From NCBI GenBank assembly GCA_027058925.1, contig JALTAS010000236.1:1-6975 (forward strand): a stretch of 6,975 bases of DNA, given 5' to 3'. This document shows, piece after piece, positions 5,175-6,975 of the stretch. Origin of the DNA: Persephonella sp. (GTDB lineage Bacteria > Aquificota > Aquificia > Aquificales > Hydrogenothermaceae). The notes beneath the pieces were generated by a model. The model had not been told where the DNA came from. It was given only the letters and a program-made list of their open reading frames with translations, and made no database searches. Within the stretch, counting starts at the first letter, position 1. The number at the start of each line of letters is the position of its first letter. The position numbers and the translations under genes were made by a program.

Positions 5175-6494
5175 ATGAAGTATAGAAGTTACACTGTAAG
5201 TAATTTTAGGGAGATACCCCAGATAAGGAAAAGATTATCAGAAAAAGAGCGGTTTGATATAGAGGTTGTAGCACAGGTTTTTCCCTTTAAAACAAATAAC
5301 TATGTTGTTGAGAAACTGATAAACTGGGATGATCCACTGAAAGATCCTATCTTCAGACTGACATTTCCACAAAAGGGTATGCTGAAGGAAGAAGACTATA
5401 ATGAGATAGCATTTCTTTTAAAAGAAAATGCACCTAAGGATGTTATAAAACAAAAAGTAAATGAGATAAGAATGAAATTAAACCCCCACCCTGCAGGTCA
5501 GAAACATAATATACCCCAGATCAATGGTGTTAAACTTCACGGAGCCCAGCACAAATATAAAGAGACTATACTTTTCTTTCCTAAGCAGGGGCAGACCTGC
5601 CATGCTTACTGTTCTTTTTGCTTCAGATGGCCCCAGTTTGTTGGTGTAGATCAACTTAAGTTTGCTATGAAAGAGGTTCAGGTACTAATTGATTACATAA
5701 AGGCACACCCAGAAATAACAGACCTTCTTTTTACAGGTGGAGATCCTCTCATAATGAAAACAAAGATTTTAAGACAGTACATACAGCCTATACTTGAGGC
5801 TGATATTCCACACCTGAAGACAATAAGGTTTGGTTCAAAGGCTCTTGCTTTCTGGCCTTACAGGTTTACTAAGGATGATGATGCAGATGATCTGATAAAA
5901 CTTTTTAGAGAGATAAAGGAAGCTGGATATCATCTTGCTTACATGGCTCATTTTAATCATTACCAGGAGCTTGAAACAGAAGAGGTTAAGGAGGCTGTTG
6001 ACAGAATTCTTTCTACAGGGGCTGTTATCAGAACACAATCTCCAGTGCTGAGGCATATTAATGATTCTCCACAGGTCTGGGCAAAGATGTGGAAAAAGCA
6101 GGTTGAGATGAATATGGTTCCTTATTATATGTTTATGGCCAGAGATACAGGAGCACAGCATTATTTTGGTGTTCCCCTTGTAAAGGCTTGGGAGATATTC
6201 AGAGAAGCATATAAATCTGTAAGCGGAATTGGAAGAACAGTTAAAGGACCATCAATGTCAGCAACCCCAGGTAAAGTGAGAATACTTGGGATCTCAGAGA
6301 TCAGCGGTGATAAGGTTATGGTTCTTGATTTCCTTCAGGGAAGGAATCCAGATTGGGTAGGAAAGCCATTTTTTGCCAAATATAATCCAGAGGCGATTTG
6401 GCTTGATGAACTTGAGCCTTATGAAGGGGACAGATTTTTTTATGAAGATGAGCTTGATCAGATGTTAGAATTAGAAGAAGTATATAACAGATAG
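5175..6494 (+). CDS. KamA-family radical SAM protein (lysine 2,3-aminomutase-like, substrate unknown)
   Basis: A 439-residue cytosolic protein of the lysine/glutamate 2,3-aminomutase family. Characterised members use a [4Fe-4S] cluster, S-adenosylmethionine and PLP to move an alpha-amino group to the beta carbon. The N-terminal block PFKTNNYVVEKLINWDDPLKDPI (37-59, split by no gaps) matches KamA. The cluster motif is C142-x3-C146-x2-C149, followed by LLFTGGDPL (184-192) for SAM binding. The likely PLP Lys is K367 in SATPGK. Departures from lysine aminomutase are clear: the PGGGGK loop is shortened to PGK, the Asp residues contacting the lysine side-chain amine are not evident, and the only cysteines in the protein are the three cluster ligands, so the family's C-terminal zinc site is absent. 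Start is ATG 5175, with GGAGGT eight bases upstream. guaA follows after 10 bp, presumably cotranscribed. Family is well supported; an aminomutase reaction is likely but the substrate is not known. Confidence 0.85.
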   Translation: MKYRSYTVSNFREIPQIRKRLSEKERFDIEVVAQVFPFKTNNYVVEKLINWDDPLKDPIFRLTFPQKGMLKEEDYNEIAFLLKENAPKDVIKQKVNEIRMKLNPHPAGQKHNIPQINGVKLHGAQHKYKETILFFPKQGQTCHAYCSFCFRWPQFVGVDQLKFAMKEVQVLIDYIKAHPEITDLLFTGGDPLIMKTKILRQYIQPILEADIPHLKTIRFGSKALAFWPYRFTKDDDADDLIKLFREIKEAGYHLAYMAHFNHYQELETEEVKEAVDRILSTGAVIRTQSPVLRHINDSPQVWAKMWKKQVEMNMVPYYMFMARDTGAQHYFGVPLVKAWEIFREAYKSVSGIGRTVKGPSMSATPGKVRILGISEISGDKVMVLDFLQGRNPDWVGKPFFAKYNPEAIWLDELEPYEGDRFFYEDELDQMLELEEVYNR

Positions 6495-6498
6495 GAGG
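6493..6498 (+). promoter_or_regulatory. Ribosome binding site fixing the TTG start of guaA
   Basis: AGGAGG overlaps the stop codon of the upstream gene and lies six bases before the TTG at 6505, the only start codon suitably placed before the conserved GuaA N terminus. Confidence 0.85.
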
Positions 6499-6504
6499 AA
6501 TATT

Positions 6505-6975
6505 TTGGAGCATACAGGAATTGTCATTCTTGATTTTGGTTCCCAGTATACCCAGCTCATAGCCAGAAGAATAAGAGAACTTCACATATACAGCGAAATA
6601 CTGCCCTATAACGCAACAATTGATGAGATAAAAAAACACAAACCTAAAGGCATAATACTTTCTGGTGGACCTGCTTCTGTTTACCACTCAGATGCTCCAA
6701 AACCGGACGAAAGGATATTTGATCTGAATATTCCAATACTCGGCATATGCTACGGTCTTCAACTGCTGACCCAACATTTTGGAGGGGAAGTTGTCAAAGC
6801 AGAAAGACACGAGTACGGAAGGGCTGAGCTGGAGATACTTGATCATGAAGATCTTTTTTACGGACTTCCAAATGAGATACATGTATGGATGTCCCACGGG
6901 GACAGGGTTACAAAACTTCCTGAAGGTTTTGAACCGATAGCCAGAACATACAACGCTCCTTTTGCTGCAATAAGG
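6505..6975 (+). CDS. guaA: GMP synthase (glutamine-hydrolysing), N-terminal part, cut at window end
   Basis: GuaA makes GMP from XMP, ATP and glutamine in de novo purine synthesis. The 157 visible residues are most of the class I glutamine amidotransferase domain: GIVILDFGSQYTQLIARRIREL (residues 5-26 in two conserved pieces), the oxyanion-type loop ILSGGPASVY (51-60), the nucleophile elbow GICYGLQLL with C82, and MSHGDRV (129-135). The catalytic His-Glu pair and the ATP-pyrophosphatase domain would lie past the window end. Start is TTG at 6505 behind a strong AGGAGG. The gene begins 10 bp after the KamA-like gene on the same strand, so the two probably share the promoter at 5104-5132. No guanine riboswitch or separate promoter fits between them. 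Assignment is very secure. Confidence 0.97.
   Translation, partial: MEHTGIVILDFGSQYTQLIARRIRELHIYSEILPYNATIDEIKKHKPKGIILSGGPASVYHSDAPKPDERIFDLNIPILGICYGLQLLTQHFGGEVVKAERHEYGRAELEILDHEDLFYGLPNEIHVWMSHGDRVTKLPEGFEPIARTYNAPFAAIR

Noticed and set aside
6316..6897. Two minus-strand open frames of 123 and 69 codons
   Set aside because: They are antisense to the KamA-like gene and guaA, lack ribosome sites and show no family resemblance.

Overview
The window is a compact, gene-dense stretch of bacterial chromosome with fairly low GC. It holds eight protein genes, two of them cut by the window edges, and no RNA genes, insertion sequences or CRISPR arrays that I can see. Very short spacers, overlapping gene ends, two TTG starts and Lys/Glu/Ile-rich proteins suggest a small-genome, probably thermophilic bacterium. 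The gene content reminds me of Aquificota (Hydrogenothermaceae such as Persephonella or Sulfurihydrogenibium), but this is an impression that needs a database search.

Layout: (1) 1-965 (+) is the C-terminal part of the lipid II flippase MurJ. It converges with, and overlaps by 14 bp, (2) pyruvate kinase at 952-2373 (-). (3) A 210-bp very AT-rich divergent intergenic region (2374-2583) contains AT palindromes resembling Per/Fur boxes. (4) 2584-4629 (+) is an apparent three-gene operon with overlapping ends: a PerR-type Fur-family regulator, a cytoplasmic sulfite-oxidase-fold molybdopterin enzyme, and an M20-family metallo-deacylase. (5) A single-domain GNAT acetyltransferase (4596-5072, -) converges with the M20 gene and overlaps it by 34 bp. 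(6) A 102-bp divergent spacer has a recognisable promoter and a repeat-rich leader able to fold over the Shine-Dalgarno sequence of the next gene. (7) 5175-6494 (+) is a KamA-family (lysine 2,3-aminomutase-like) radical SAM protein that lacks expected lysine-recognition and zinc-binding residues. It is followed after 10 nt by (8) the start of guaA (GMP synthase, amidotransferase domain), cut by the window end.

MurJ, pyruvate kinase and GuaA are housekeeping functions. The parts worth attention are the PerR-molybdoenzyme-M20 operon, where a predicted peroxide sensor is translationally linked to an uncharacterised Mo enzyme, and the divergent KamA-like radical SAM gene with its unusual leader. 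Its substrate cannot be assigned from the sequence and is probably not lysine.
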